Shown here piece after piece: positions 23,640 to 35,567 of a stretch of 64,000 nt of DNA (positions are counted from its first letter, which is position 1; the number at the start of each line of letters is the position of its first letter). The notes under the pieces were generated by a model that saw nothing but the letters and a program-made list of their open reading frames with translations, made no database searches and was not told where the DNA came from. Source of the DNA: Peromyscus leucopus (Eukaryota; Chordata; Mammalia; Rodentia; Cricetidae); contig NC_051071.1 in assembly GCF_004664715.2 (NCBI RefSeq), positions 88,699,436 to 88,763,435 on the forward strand, written 5' to 3'. The translations under genes and the position numbers were made by a program.

Positions 23640-24240
23640 GTAAGCGGCCTAAGGTGACCTGTGAAGATGGTTAGCTACTCTCTTGACCCAGAAAACCCTA
23701 CAAAATTATGCAAATCAAGAGGTTCAAATCTTCTGGTTCACTTTAAGAACACCCGTGAAACTGCCCAGACCATCAAGGGTATGCATATCCGAAAAGCCAC
23801 CAGATATCTGAAAGACACCACTTTAAAGAAGCAATGTGTGTCTTTCTAGAGGTATAATGATGGAGTCCATAGGTGCGCCCAGGCCAAACAATGGAGCTGG
23901 ACACAAGGTTAGTGGCCTAAAAAAGAGTGCTGAATTTTTGCTGCACATGCTTGAAAATGCAGAGAGCGATGCTGAACTGAAGGGTTTAGATGCAGATTCT
24001 CCAGTCATTGAACACGCCTAGGTGAACAAAGCAGCTTAGATGTGCTGATGAACTTAGAGAGCTCTTGCCTGGATTAACTGGTACATGAGCTCCCCTGACA
24101 CATGGAGATGATCCTCACTGAAAAGGAACAAAGTGTTCTAAAGCCAGAAGAGGAGGTTGTGCAGAAGAAAAAGACATCCCAGAAGAACTGAAGAAACAAA
24201 AACTTACGGCATAGGAATAAATTCAGCATAAAATAAATGC
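23640..24240 (+). pseudogene. RPL17: Processed pseudogene of ribosomal protein L17
   Basis: The intronless copy has an ATG at 23667. The first 60 codons match RPL17 of the large ribosomal subunit closely ([38 protein letters not shown]). It is dead: a TAG replaces an Arg codon at 23847-23849, another stop follows about 23908, an extra A in an A-run shifts frame near 23920, and a TAG lies just before the normal end at about 24213. Homology resumes in shifted frames ([24 protein letters not shown]). A 3' UTR remnant and A-rich tail follow. Lack of introns and the A-rich end indicate L1-mediated retrotransposition. Confidence 0.95.
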
Positions 24241-24559
24241 AGCTAAAAGTTTAAAAGAAAGAAAGAGAGAGAGAGAAAGTTATCCCATCAGGAGTAGACC
24301 AATATTATCCTTCAGAAAGGTTATTTTTTTAAAAATTTTACTTAAACTGGAACAGGTATAGGACAAGGAAGAAATCCATAGTTTTCTAGAAGGCTAGATT
24401 GTCTGAGTGTGCCACTAAATGCACTGCATGTTACTTAGCCTGTGTCTCATAATAAAAGACGGTCTGTTGTCTAAACAAGAAAGTGGAATGCAAATTTCTT
24501 GGTAACTTTAGTACACAAAAAATGGTCTTGAAACTGAATCTGGAATTCTTTGAAAGAGA

Positions 24560-24900
24560 TATATTAATAGCTAGGAAACACTTAAAAGTGTTCAACATCA
24601 TTAACCATTAGGGAAATGCAAAGAAAAACTGCTTTGAGATTCTCTCTCACCTCACTCAGAATGGCAATGATCAAAATCATCCATCCAATGATAACACACA
24701 CTAGTGAGGCTGTGGGCAAAAGGGACCCCTGATACAGTCACTGTGGAATCAGTATGGAGGTGTCTCAAAAAGCTGAAATAGAACTTCCTTAAGATCCAGC
24801 TATACCACTCCTGGGGTTATTCCTAAATAACTACATCCTACAAGGGAAATACCTGCACGTTCAAGTTGATTACAGCTCTAGTCATAATAGCTAGGACCAC
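24560..24900 (+). mobile_element. L1 ORF2 3' fragment, sense
   Basis: Typical L1 phrases run in order: 'gtgttcaacatcattaaccattagggaaatgcaaa', 'ctcactcagaatggcaatgatcaaaatc', 'actgtggaatcagtatggaggtgtctc' and 'atccagctataccactcctggg'. It is diverged and non-coding. Confidence 0.8.
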
Positions 24901-24904
24901 CTGC

Positions 24905-25078
24905 CTAGGGAATGGTGCTGCTCACAGTGGGCTGGGCTGTCCTGCATCAATTAACAATCAAGACAATCCATTATAGATATGCCACAGGCCAATCTGGTCT
25001 GGGAAATTTCTCACATGCAGCTCCCTTCCCATGTGATTCTAGGCCACATCAAGTTGACAGTTGAAGCTAACTAGGATG
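24905..25078 (-). mobile_element. MaLR (MT-type) LTR fragment, minus
   Basis: The plus strand reads 'ctcacagtgggctgggct...atcaattaacaatcaagacaat...ccacaggccaatctggtctgg...cacatcaagttgacag', the reverse of the left half of the element at 19853-20246. Confidence 0.6.
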
Positions 25079-25795
25079 TATGTTTTTCAGTTTTTTTCTT
25101 CAATGCTTAAGATTAATAATGCTTTTAATGACATAATATATTCTGAGGGAAGCGAGTGAAACCAAAGTTCAGAGAATTACATAAGTTCTTACCGAAATTT
25201 AGATTTAGTACAAGGCCTATAGATGACTCTTCAACTCCCTCCTTAATCATCGTATACACTTTCTTTTTCCCCCCACTTTATACTCATGATGCACTAATGT
25301 GACAGATTTGCTTATGTATTGCATTTGTCATTGGCCTCCCTCAACTAAAGTATATGGAGGAAATTCTGTCACAATTATTCCCAGCATTTAGAACAAATAA
25401 TGTAATGGTATATTGGAACCAATAAATACATATTGAAGTAATAAATGAATGAGAATTAGGGTCTGAAATTATCTAGTTCTAAGTACAACTTCTTTAGCTT
25501 TACAGTAAATGATGACATTTCTTGAAAAATATTTAAAACTTCCAGGATGCTTATTATTTATTTTTTAAAGAAAGGTTTCAAAGAAAAGTAATTCAAAGCA
25601 ACACACTTATTAGTGGCTAAATCATGATTAGATTTGTCAATTTTAGTCTTGAGAATTCAGGCTGTAGAGACAAATTACCAACCAGACCATTTATAAAAGA
25701 GTGAAAAGAAAGATACTATCTTCTGGTACAGTGTCAAAAAGAAAAAAAGAAATAGAACAGAATCTACAGGTTAGGCTTGAGAGTTAAAAGTAAGC
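25079..25795. other. Intergenic, nothing recognised
   Basis: AT-rich sequence with no gene and no clear repeat. Confidence 0.45.
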
Positions 25796-26155
25796 CTGTG
25801 GCCATGAACTGAATGTGCCCCCTTCAAAACTCCTATATTGAAACTCTAATCCCCAACATGATAGCATTTGGTAGCAAGTTCTTAGAAGACAGTTGACATT
25901 AGAATAGGTGATGAAAATGGGGTCCTTTATGATAGCATTGATGAGCTTACATAAAGAGGAAGAAACATAAACCACCTCCCTCTACTATATGAAGACATGA
26001 TACAAAAGCAATCTATAAATCACAGAGGGCCTCCTTCCTGCAGTCAGATCAACAGACTCCTTGCCATCAGCCTTCCAACCTCCAGAACCAAGAGAAACAG
26101 AAGATAGTTTATGGTATTCCTCTAAAGCAGCACAAACTGAAGAAGATACACCCCC
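25796..26155 (+). mobile_element. MLT1-type ancient MaLR LTR, degraded
   Basis: Landmarks remain in order: 'ggccatgaactgaatgtgcccccttcaaaactcctatattgaaactctaatccccaacatgatagcattt', 'ataaagaggaagaaacataaa', 'gccttccaacctccagaacc' and 'tatggtattcctctaaagcagc'. Confidence 0.65.
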
Positions 26156-28180
26156 ATAAAACATCTGGTAGGTAAAGGGGGGGGCTAAATCTTAATAAAC
26201 CTTGTTTTGATAAATCTTCAATCTCTTTGGCCACAAACTGTTCCTATAATGGCTACCTATATCAAACCTACCATGAAGAAATTCTGAGAAGCTTTAAACA
26301 CTAGACTCAGCCCAGCGTCTAGATTTGCAAACACAGACATCTCCCCTTAGCCTCGGCAAATATGCTTCAAGACCCTTAGTGCTGTCTGAGCTCATGGGTA
26401 ATAGTGAAATCTGTAGGTACTGTGGTTTCTTCTATTACTTATCTCTGATAAAGTCTAGTTCATATACTAGACAGAGTAATAAATCAATAACAGAACAATC
26501 ATCACAACACGCTGTGGCAAAAATTATGGGGCATGGTCTTTCCTCTGTTTCTTTTACTCTTTCCTCCTCAGACTGTCTTACTATGGTCTCCACCCTTCTT
26601 GTGATGATGGGCACTAATACAATGCCTACACAATAAGATTAAGATAAATAACAAAGGCATTGTGACCTAGCATTAGGCTGCTGCTTTATTTTAGCATGTT
26701 TAATACGAGCCGAGTAGTGTAGAAAAGTGAATCTCATGATAGAGATAATTCTAAGTGGCTAACAGGCAGGAACATAAATAATGTGGATACTGTGAATACA
26801 GCAATAATCCATATCTTGGAGGAAGGAGCCGGTGTGAGATTTCATCATGCCACACAGAGTGGTGTGCCACAAAAAGCTTACAGATTGTGTATTTCTGGGA
26901 TTTCCATTTCATCTTTATAGACTCTGATTGAGTGCAACTGAAACTACAGAAAGCAACTGTGGATAAGGAGGTAGCACTATTGTAACAGATGAACCCTGAA
27001 CTTCTTGTTCAATCTCTTACAACCAAAAGCAATCTCAACAGACCTTCTGACGTTGTCCATCAGAGACATCTCAGATATTACAATGGCCAAGGCCTTCTGA
27101 AGTCCAGCCCTATCCCAGATGATCTGATTCCTTAGTATTTAACTTCTCCTCAAGGAAACTTTCAATTAATTAAATTTTGGTCTCTAGTAAAACAATACTG
27201 AAAAAGTGGTTGAGAACTCTATGATAGTCTCTCAGTTATTCAGTGTTAGTCATTATTTCAAGATTTATTAAATGTGTCAGGCTAAAGACTGAATGATAAG
27301 ATTTCATCCCTATTCTTAGCAACTCATAATCTGCTTGGAGGCAATGAAATAAGCAAATAGTGACAGTAGAGAGGGATCAGTGCTATCATGGGGTGCATGG
27401 AGATGTACAGCGGTATCTCAGTGCAGCCAGGACAGGCTTCCTTCCTGCAGGGCAGGACTTCAGAACTGAATGACAGGGAAGTCAGACAAAGGAAGCCTGT
27501 GTAGTCTTAAGAAAATGATTCCCAGTTCAGGGAATGAATGGGAGTGATTGAATATGCCCAAACTTAGTTTAAGGGAGGGAACTGCACATGGAGGAATTGG
27601 AGAGAATTGTGCACCAGAACCGGGTGACTGCCAACCCTCTACACAACTCCGAAATGTCAAACTTCTGTCTTGCCAGCACTGGAGTGGTGGGATACTTTAC
27701 ACAGAGGCTTTAAACTTCTCAGGGTTTTAGAAAGTTCACATAGGCTATGGTGTGAAAAGTAGATTTCATGGAAAACAGTGAGAAGTCCTGTGTCAGCCCA
27801 GCTCAGGCCATAATATCTCAAGTACGACAGCAGGAGCAGTATGGATAGCAGCAAGGTTTGCATTGATGGAGGGACATCCCCGCATTGATGCATTGATGCA
27901 GGAGGAATAGATCCAGGCAAGTGATGACAAGGAAGCCGTCTGGATTTCTGTCTTGAAGAACTGGGCAAAACAATGCAGAAGAAAAGTCAGTTACACCTTC
28001 CAGGTAGTGCTATTCACGGTCATCTTGAAGGATGGTATTGTAGCAAAGGAGAAGCGTCTGTATTAAATAATAGATGTGGAGCTGAAGACGTAGATCATCT
28101 GAAACATTAAAGAATGGAAAGAGAAGATGGACACACAATCTCTCCAAAGTGCACAAATCTAAACATCAGGAAATGACAGT
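26156..28180. other. Intergenic, nothing recognised
   Basis: Only chance ORFs (for example 26325-26636 and 27657-27968 minus), none with a recognisable family. A short direct duplication 'cattgatg' recurs around 27865-27900. Confidence 0.45.
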
Positions 28181-28186
28181 GTGGCA

Positions 28187-28645
28187 TGTTGGGGAATATT
28201 ATTTTAAGGTGTGTTATTTTTGTTTATGTTGCATTTGTTTAACTCTGTGGAGCTGTGTTACTGTGCCTGTCTAAAACACTTGATGGTCTAATAAAGAACT
28301 GAATGGCCAATAGCAAGGCAGGAGAAAGAATAGGCAGGGCTGGCAGACAGGGAGAATTAATAGGAGAGATCTGGGAGGAGAGAAAGGAGCCAGAGAAGGA
28401 GGAGGACATCAGGACCCAGCCACCCAGCTACGCAGCAGGCCACAGAGTAAGAAACAAAGAAAGGCAGACAGGAATAGAAAAGGAAAAGCCTGGAGGCAAA
28501 AGATAGATGGGATGATTTAAATGAAGAAAAGCTGGCTAGAAACAAGCCAAGCTAAGGCATTTACAATGAAGACCAGCCTTCATGTGTGATTTATTTGGGA
28601 GCTGGATGGTACACCCACACAAAAGAGCAAAAGCAACCAACAACA
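28187..28645 (+). mobile_element. Solo LTR (ERVK-like family D) with 6-bp TSD GTGGCA
   Basis: The 459-bp unit starts TGTTGGGGAATATTA and ends CAACAACA. It is flanked by GTGGCA at 28181-28186 and 28646-28651. It contains 'ctaataaagaactgaatggcc', a polyadenylation-like signal, and purine-rich U5-like sequence. It differs from the family A and B LTRs of this window. Confidence 0.88.
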
Positions 28646-28919
28646 GTGGCAGAGAGGAGAAGCTTGGGATGGTGGACAGAAGGGAGGGGAGAACTGAGCA
28701 CAGTGCTGTGGGTTTGGAAAGAGGAGAAATGGTTACCGTAGAAACCACGCAAGAATGCGGCAGGAAGTGTTCATTCCAATGGACAGGCAAGACACAATGG
28801 TTAAAGAAGATGTTATCAGTGGCCTTGTGCACCCAGGTTCCCAGAGGGGGGAGGCAAAGGCTGCCTTGAGTGAGGAGGCTGAAAGATGAGCAGATGAGAA
28901 AGAGATTGCCTTAGCAGCT

Positions 28920-29280
28920 GGTTAGTCACTTTTCCGTAGCTGTGATAAAGCACCATGACTACAGGCAACTTATGGAAGAAAGAGTTTATTTTGAACGCTG
29001 GTTCCAGAGGGAAAGAGTCCATCTTAGGGAAGCGAGGCACAAGCAGCAGGCATGGTGGCCAGAGCTGGAAGCTGAGACCTCCCATCCTCAGCTGCAAGTA
29101 AGAAGTGGAGAGAGCAAACTAGAGACAGACTGACATTGTAATAGTAAAACCTGACCCGGGTGACATCCTTCCTCCAGGAAGGCCACACCTCCTAAATCTC
29201 TCCAAACAGCACCATCAACTGGGAACCAAGTGTTCAGATGCCCAAGTCTCTGGGGACAATTGTTATTCCAACCACCATAG
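28920..29280 (-). mobile_element. MaLR (MT-type) LTR, minus, diverged
   Basis: The plus strand begins 'ggttagtcacttttccgtagctgtgataaagcaccatgac...agagtttattttgaacgctgg' and includes 'aggaaggccacacctcctaaatct'. This is the reverse of a MaLR-type LTR 3' end followed by a related interior. Boundaries are approximate. Confidence 0.55.
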
Positions 29281-29889
29281 CAGATGTTGGTAACTCTTAA
29301 GAAACCTGAAGAGAAAGCCATATGGGAGGAGCTAGGCAGGGATGTATATGGGGGAGAAGGTTTGTAGTTTCTTTTATGAAAGAGCCTTAAAATCTAAATG
29401 GCAATGAAAAAGAGCCAATAGGGAGGAATTGATGGCATGGTAGGGATACAGGTCCGTGGGAACGCTGTAAATAGATCAAACAGATGTCAACTTTGTTCAT
29501 TCCTGTGTGATTCTGAATAATGTCAATTTGGAAGGCCAGAGAAAAATTCAGTTTACTTTTGAGACAGGAACTGCATCAAGAATGAGCCATAAATACTCTG
29601 CCCTTGGGTCTATCATCCACACATAGCATTATGTGTTAGCCGCCAAGTTTCCCCACCCCCTCATTTTATAAGAATAGAGTCAGTTGATGTGTCTCACTAA
29701 TGTTCACCTGATGTCAAATTCTATGAGAACTTCCAGTCTCATGTAAATAGCCATAGATGTGGTTTTTCAGTCTCCACATAAAGCAACTGAAATAGAGGCA
29801 GCCCTTATCCTCCAGAGCACAGCAACAAGAAACAGATGGCATGGAGGCATAGGCCCACCACCACCACCCCAGAAGGACACAGCATTATG
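29281..29889. other. Intergenic, nothing recognised
   Basis: No gene or clear repeat. Confidence 0.4.
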
Positions 29890-30550
29890 AGAACATGGTG
29901 GTTTTAGTGAGTTTCATTGGGTATAAGCTTGGAGTCTGTTGTTTCTGGATTATGGGACATGTACACATTTTGTGCCAGATAGAATCCAAGTGCTGACAGG
30001 AGTAGACACAGCCCCTACCCCTAACCGGGAAACTATCTCCAATTGATAACCATGAGCCAACAAAAAAACAGTTCTCCCCAACAGTCTCACTGGGGATACA
30101 AACCACCCTTGAGGGTAGGCCCCTTGCCCAGCAGTAAAGGGTCAACAAAAGAACTCAGTGGTGTCTTTAGAGTTCTTTGTCTCCTAAAGTTTTGGCAGGG
30201 CCTTACCTTTTTATTTTATTTTTTAACCTCACAGGTCCTTTGAGTATATATTATGACTTCCAATTTTGTGCTTTTTATGGGATCTCTGTGTGTACACATG
30301 TGTGTGTCTCTGCATCTTTTTTTCTTTGGCTCTTTTTCCTCTGTTTGTTTGTTTTGCCCTATTCCAGTTTGCTGTTTTCATTGTATCTGATTTATTTTAT
30401 TCTTTAGATGTTTGTTTTCTAACAAGAGACAAAAAGTGTGTGGATCCAGATGGGAGGGGATGTGGGGAGAAGCTCAGAGGAATTGATAGAAGGGAAACTG
30501 TAATCAGAACACATTGTATGGAAAAAATCTATTTTCAATAAAAGAAAAAA

Positions 30551-30552
<2 letters not shown>
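29890..30552 (+). mobile_element. L1 (Lx-like) 3' UTR, sense
   Basis: It ends 'gggaaactgtaatcagaacacattgtatggaaaaaatctattttcaataaaagaaaaaa', the standard murine L1 3' end with polyadenylation signal and A-tail, preceded by 3' UTR phrases such as 'gatgggaggggatgtggggagaagctc'. Confidence 0.75.

Positions 30553-30598
<46 letters not shown>
30553..30598 (+). repeat. (TG)n microsatellite
   Basis: About 23 units directly after the L1 A-tail. Confidence 0.97.
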
Positions 30599-30600
<2 letters not shown>

Positions 30601-30614
30601 CCACCACATTTGTG

Positions 30615-30865
30615 CCACAACCCATGTGTGGCGGTCAAGGAACAACCTTGGGTGCTCTTTGCCTTCTATCTTTGAGGCAATGTCTTGTGTTCACCATGAG
30701 TAGACCATGCCAGCTGTCTTGCAAGCTTCCAGGAGATTCTCTACCTTCAAACTCACCGTAGGAGCACTGAGGTCATAGACACAGGCGCTGGGCATCTGAA
30801 CTCGGGTTCTCTTGCTTACACAGCAAATGCTTTGCTTAATGAGTCATATCCTCAACTCTGAATTA
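30615..30865 (-). mobile_element. B3/B4-like SINE, minus, diverged
   Basis: The plus strand has the reverse SINE layout 'ctgggcatctgaactcgggttctcttgcttacacagcaaatgctttgcttaatgagtcatatcctcaac'. Confidence 0.55.
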
Positions 30866-30879
30866 TTTTTAATTAATTG

Positions 30880-30888
30880 TCTCTCTCT

Positions 30889-30946
<58 letters not shown>

Positions 30947-30984
30947 GTGCATGCGTGTGTGTGTGCGTGCGTGTGTGTGTGTGC
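30880..30984 (+). repeat. (CT)n followed by (GT)n
   Basis: About 30 CT units with a few TTT breaks (30880-30946), then a GT/GC-alternating tract with 'gcatgcgtgtg' (30947-30984). The second part alternates purine and pyrimidine and could adopt Z-DNA. Confidence 0.95.
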
Positions 30985-31404
30985 ATCTTCACTGCGGAGC
31001 CATTTTTTCAGACCCCCAGAGTATTTTTGGTCTATCTTCCCTTCTTTCGAATTTATGCTTCCTGCTACTTTACCGAAGGAAGCAGGTAGAGTGTGTAACA
31101 GCATTTTCTATATTCCGGATGTTGCTGAGCGCATCCTGATGGTGCCATTTCATGTGTTTGTCTATAATTACATTTCCTCTGGCCTGGTAGGTACCAAGAC
31201 TTGACCAAATTTATGTGCAATTATTTGGCCAGATACTTTATGGGTGATAGAGGCATACACTAGCTGACAATTTTAAAGAGCTTTGGTGAAAACATCTTCA
31301 CTTTTAACCTCCAAGTGGTCACACAATAAAATCAAGATTGTAGCAGAGTCGCACCCAGCACTCCATTCTTGACTCTCAGTCTACCCCTTTCATTCAAGCA
31401 GAAG

Positions 31405-31575
31405 CCACTTGCGAGGTTGATGGCCAGTGAGTGCCCGACATCTGTATGTCTCCACCCCCCAATACTGTGGTTACAGGGACATGCAGCCAAGTGTGGGTGC
31501 TCTGGATTCAAACCTAGGCCCTAATGCCTGACGGACTAGTCCTCTCATTGGCTGAACCATCTCCTCTTGCCCCCC
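31405..31575 (-). mobile_element. B2/B3-like SINE, minus, diverged
   Basis: The plus strand reads 'actgtggttacagggacatgcagcc...tctggattcaaacctaggccctaatgcctg...ctctcattggctgaaccatctcctc', the reverse of a tRNA-derived SINE. Confidence 0.6.
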
Positions 31576-31639
31576 TTTCCATTTCGATTACCTTTTCCTC
31601 ATGATAACTCAGAAAGTTTCTGCTTTCGCATTAGAACCC

Positions 31640-32395
31640 TACTGTATTACTGTATTGTCAGTTTTTTTATTTTGTTCATTCATTGAGAAATGTATACAGT
31701 ATGTTTTATCGTATTCTTTTCCATTCCCAAACTCCTCCTAGGTCCCCTGTCCCTTCCCGCCCAATTTCATGTTCTTTCCCTCTCTTAAAAAAGCTACTAA
31801 AAACATAGGGTCTGATTTGCACTGAATAACTGCTCCTGAGCATGAGCCTGCCCTGAGGGTGGTTGATACACCCAGTGTCACTTCAGTGAAGACAACTGGT
31901 TTTCCCTCTCCCACCAGCTAATAATATGTGTCGATAGCTTCTTGGCTGGTCATGGTGGGACTTTGTGCCCCCCCTTCCTCTGTGCTTGCATTTGTCCGTC
32001 TTGAGCTTGTACAGGGTCCGTCTCTGTGAGCTCACATGTGCATCTGCCCCACTGTGTCTGGAGAATGTTTTCTTAAGATCATCCACAACCTCTGGCTCTT
32101 ACAATCTTCCCATTCTTTCTTCCTCACAGATTCCTGAGCCTAGAGAAGAGGGGTGTGCTCCAATCACCCCATTCAGGAGAGCACTCTGAAGTCTCTCATT
32201 CTCCTCATGTTGCCCAGTTGTGGGTCTCTGCATTAGTTCCCATCTACTCTAAGAATGACTCTCTGCTGGGGTTTGAATGCCACGCTGATCTATGGGTAAT
32301 AGTCATTAGACGTCATTTCCTTGTTCAGTTAGCAGAGCGACTGTAGCAGGTCTTGCCCCGGAGCTCTGACCTGTCTAGTCTCAGGTTCTTGGCAT
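31640..32395 (-). mobile_element. L1/Lx-related fragment, antisense
   Basis: Phrases such as 'agatcatccacaacctctggctcttacaatcttccca', 'tctacgtctaag'-like text, 'gaatgccacgctgatctatgggtaatagtcattag' and 'gtctagtctcaggttcttggc' follow a common rodent antisense L1-derived repeat. Boundaries are approximate. Confidence 0.5.
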
Positions 32396-32805
32396 CATGA
32401 ACATTTCCGTTTCCAGAATTTAAGCTGCTTTCCCTCCTCACACAGCTCTGGACTCCGTGGATCTTTTAGTTTCTGTGCCTTCTCTCGGCCTGTGCTCTTC
32501 TCCACACACAGCTGCAGACACTTTAAAGCAAGGGCCAGGCTTTCTTGTTTAGCTCCTGGTGTCCTATAAAACACTTCGGTTTGGTAGAAAACTGAATTAT
32601 TCAAACTTTGCTCAACCGAGCTTATGGGATTGAATGGAACAGAAGGAGCCTTATTCAGCTTCTCTTTTATGGCTCTATCTTTAAAAAATGCTGAAATACT
32701 TCTCTTTAGCTCTGAAGACTCTAACAGAGTAACTGGCACCTGAGGAACAATGGATTTATTGATTTCTGTCAGGTGGACACCAACTGAGGAGAATAACGTG
32801 ACAGG
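32395..32805 (-). other. Unrecognised 135-codon open frame, no ATG
   Basis: On the minus strand the frame stays open from just after a TGA at 32806-32808 to the TGA at about 32395. No ATG lies in the frame; the first possible start is a GTG at 32739-32737, next to an acceptor-like 'attgttcctcag'. The predicted peptide is Lys/Ser/Glu-rich and lowers toward a basic end. It starts 0.8 kb upstream of IBSP in divergent orientation. No family is recognised. It may be a decayed exon, a retrocopy or chance. Confidence 0.2.
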
Positions 32806-33420
32806 TCAAGAGAAGTGTGCAAAGCACCGAACCAGATTTTCCTTTGCAAGCTTAGAAAGCATTCTGCCAACCCATGTACCGCGGGTTTGTTTTTCAGTCA
32901 TCATTTCAATAACCATGAGCTACTTTCTGGCAGTACTAGTAAGCTCTGTTCATAGGAATAAGCAATAGAAACAAGCCCAAGTGTGTAACGAGGTGGCTCC
33001 ATTTGCACATCAAAGGGCCCAGTACCAGATGATGCAAAGCACTCTGTTTTATGAAAGGTTGCGTCAGCTTCTTGGTCTGAGCCTCAAACGTTGTAACTTT
33101 CACAGTAGCAGACCTTAGGCAGTCTGGCTGATTTAATCATATTAATTTTGACTTATGAGCCTCTGAAACATGTTTCAGTAAGAAATATAAAAGAATCGAT
33201 ATTGAGATATCACTGGGCATCAACTCATTCCCTTTATTTAGTGCTTTTAAACTAACGCAGTGCTGTGTGCAATAGCCAGCTTCCCTTTCTTTCGACATAG
33301 TGGAAACTTGTACAATTGTGAAAGTTTAAATGTTTAAGCCTTTTGCTGTTTATTTGATTTGAAATCCAGCATATTATTATATATCTTCAGAACCCTAACT
33401 GCCATCTTCTTCTAACCCTT

Positions 33421-33428
33421 CAATTAAA
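33421..33428 (+). promoter_or_regulatory. Possible homeodomain site upstream of IBSP
   Basis: CAATTAAA lies at about -184 to -177 from the predicted start. Rodent bone sialoprotein promoters are known to have a homeodomain element near -200, so this is a plausible counterpart. Confidence 0.35.
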
Positions 33429-33522
33429 TCCCACAATGCAAACCTCTTGGCACTAGACCTGCCTTTCATGTTTATTCAACTGAGCCCGAATCTTGAAAAC
33501 GTGTTGAAGTTTGGGGTTTTCT

Positions 33523-33586
33523 GGTGAGCCTGACATCACGCTGACCATGGCTGTGATTGGCTGCTGAGAGGCAGAGAAGGTTTATA
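33523..33586 (+). promoter_or_regulatory. IBSP core promoter: FRE-like, CRE-like, inverted CCAAT, inverted TATA
   Basis: From left to right: GGTGAGCC (33523-33530), resembling the FGF2-response element; TGACATCA (33531-33538), a cAMP-response-like element; ATTGG (33556-33560), an inverted CCAAT box; and TTTATA (33581-33586), an inverted TATA box. Rat and human bone sialoprotein promoters are known for the inverted TATA at -24 and inverted CCAAT at about -50, with a CRE at about -75. The spacing here fits those distances if transcription starts near 33605. This promoter drives osteoblast and cementoblast expression, with NF-Y expected on the CCAAT box. Confidence 0.85.
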
Positions 33587-33604
33587 GGCGGCAAGAGCAA
33601 GTGA

Positions 33605-33670
33605 ATGAGTGAGTGGCAGCAGAGGGAACAATCCGCGCCACTCACTCACTCCGGCCAGGACTGCCAAAGG
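33605..33670 (+). other. IBSP: IBSP exon 1 (5' UTR)
   Basis: The start is placed 24 bases after the inverted TATA box. The exon ends before a GTAAGA donor (33671). It is non-coding for IBSP. An ATG sits right at the inferred start (33605-33607) and its frame crosses the splice junction to stop at 36211-36213, eight bases upstream of the IBSP ATG; it matters only if transcription starts a little further upstream. Confidence 0.8.
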
Positions 33671-34499
33671 GTAAGACAGCCAACAGACTTCCTTGCCTCA
33701 CAGCCAGGCACCTCAGGCTTCCGTGTGGGGATTTGGCTTGGGATTATTCTATTGAAATGTGGGTCTTATTGCATTGTGCACAATGACTCTGATTGAATTT
33801 TTGTTTACTACGAAATGGGACCTCTGAATTTAGCTTTCTTTCCAGGCTTCTTAACCTGAACAAGCAAGTAAACTGTTCAGATTGGGAACGTGAACTAGAA
33901 AATGCTGCATCTTCCTCTCTGTGGGATAAATTCAGGGCAATCTAACTGCAGTAGTATTTACATTTGTAAACTGACTAGATATATGCATTTCCATAAGTTA
34001 TTCCTAAATTGTACTTCAATAATACACAATTTCTTTTCAATGTATTCTGTATTGAATTTTAAAGTGTTCATATCTTATACCTCTAAAATCAGTATGGAAA
34101 TGTATACTACCAGAGAAGTAAATGATTTTGCTACCGTATACGGAATTATAACACAATTGTTTAGAGTGTTTGAGTTGTCCAAGTCAGCAGTGGCCACTGC
34201 AGAAGACTCTATTGTTTGGTGAATCAAACAGTAAATAAGATAAGATTAACATGGGCAGCCAGTTGAGGTATTAATGTTTCACTTGCTTTTATATACAACA
34301 TATCATCATTTCCGCCATGCTTTCATCCTGGTTAGGTCATGATTTCATGTGAGAATTTTTTCTTATCACAGCTCTATCTACAGTTCCCTCTATTTAAGTT
34401 TTAAGTTCTTTGAATATTATGAATATCACATTTTCATGAATCGATAAAGCAAAATTCCTTCTCCTCCTCCTTCCTCTTCCTCTATTCTTTCTTCATTGC

Positions 34500-34615
34500 T
34501 AGTGTTTTTGTTTTTTTTTTTAACACAGGATCTCATATAGCTTACTTTGAATTTCCTATGTAGCCAAGGATGTCCTTGAACTCCTGATTCTCCTGCATCC
34601 ACCTCCTAAGTGTAC
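34500..34615 (-). mobile_element. Degraded B1-type SINE in IBSP intron 1
   Basis: The plus strand reads T-run, 'acacaggatctcatatagc...gtagccaaggatgtccttgaactcctgattctcctgcatccacctcctaagtg'. Confidence 0.6.
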
Positions 34616-35525
34616 CACCCGGATTGTCTCATCAGTCTTCTTAAACAGGTGGTCCATGTTCAGGGGCTAAACCCCTTTGCTCCTCTCAGCTTGTTAAAGC
34701 ATCTCTGTGTATGTCTCTCTGCCTCTCTCTCCTGCTCTCTTCCTCCCTCTTTTGTTCGCACACAAACAAATATGGATAATTCCAAGATACAAGATGAAAA
34801 CAGTGTGTACACATCCAATCAAAATTCCCACACCAGCAATGTGCCTGGAGCCTTACTCTGCATACTGGTTATTTAGTACCTAATACTCGGTAAAGCTGTA
34901 GTGAATGCTAGTGATGATGTAAAATAAAATAAAAAAATGTCTCCGCAGAGTGCAACACGTAACATGAGCTTTATACATTTTAAATATTTCATTACAAAAT
35001 GTATTTAGAGAAAATGCCATTCCTGCTGTATCACCAAATTGTCACCGTGTCTGAAGCAACTCCCATCAGCTGTGAGTGAATAGGTGTTAGGATTCCAGGG
35101 AAGTTTGTTCAACCTCTAGAGGACAGAGTTTTAAAACAGAACTTCAGGGTAACACTCCACTTCTGTTGATGATGAAGCTGTGTGGACGTGGAGAGCTGTT
35201 GCTGTAAACCTAGGATCGCCCAGGACCACCCACCCCCTGGCAGCTGCATCCTTACTCTGTAGAGCATCTACACCTACCGCAGAGCTCCTCACTAAGAGAC
35301 GCAAAGCTGAACTGGAGCTGGGGAAACCTGATTCGAGGAGACTCTTGAGTGCTGTTTCTCACGAGAGTAGCATTTCATGTATTATGGGTTGTTTCCCTCC
35401 TTTCTCATTTCTTCCCCTTTCTTCCCCCTCCCTCCCTTCCTTTCTCTGTGTCTCTCTGTCTGTCTCTCTGCCTCTGTCTTTCTCTGTCTCTCCTCCCCTT
35501 TCTCTTCCTCTCTCCACTCTCCCCT

Positions 35526-35567
35526 TCCCTCCCTCCCTCCCTCCCTCCCTCCCTCCCTCCCTCCCTT
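35526..35567 (+). repeat. (CCCT)n tract
   Basis: About ten CCCT units inside a 180-bp pyrimidine-only stretch. Confidence 0.9.

Noticed and set aside
1..33600. DMP1 or DSPP exons expected on the left of IBSP
   Set aside because: No SIBLING-type acidic exon or signal peptide exon was seen. In mammals DMP1 lies much further away than this window reaches.
33605..33796. 63-aa ORF starting at IBSP exon 1
   Set aside because: It reads through the exon 1 donor into the intron. Only the spliced uORF reading is worth noting.
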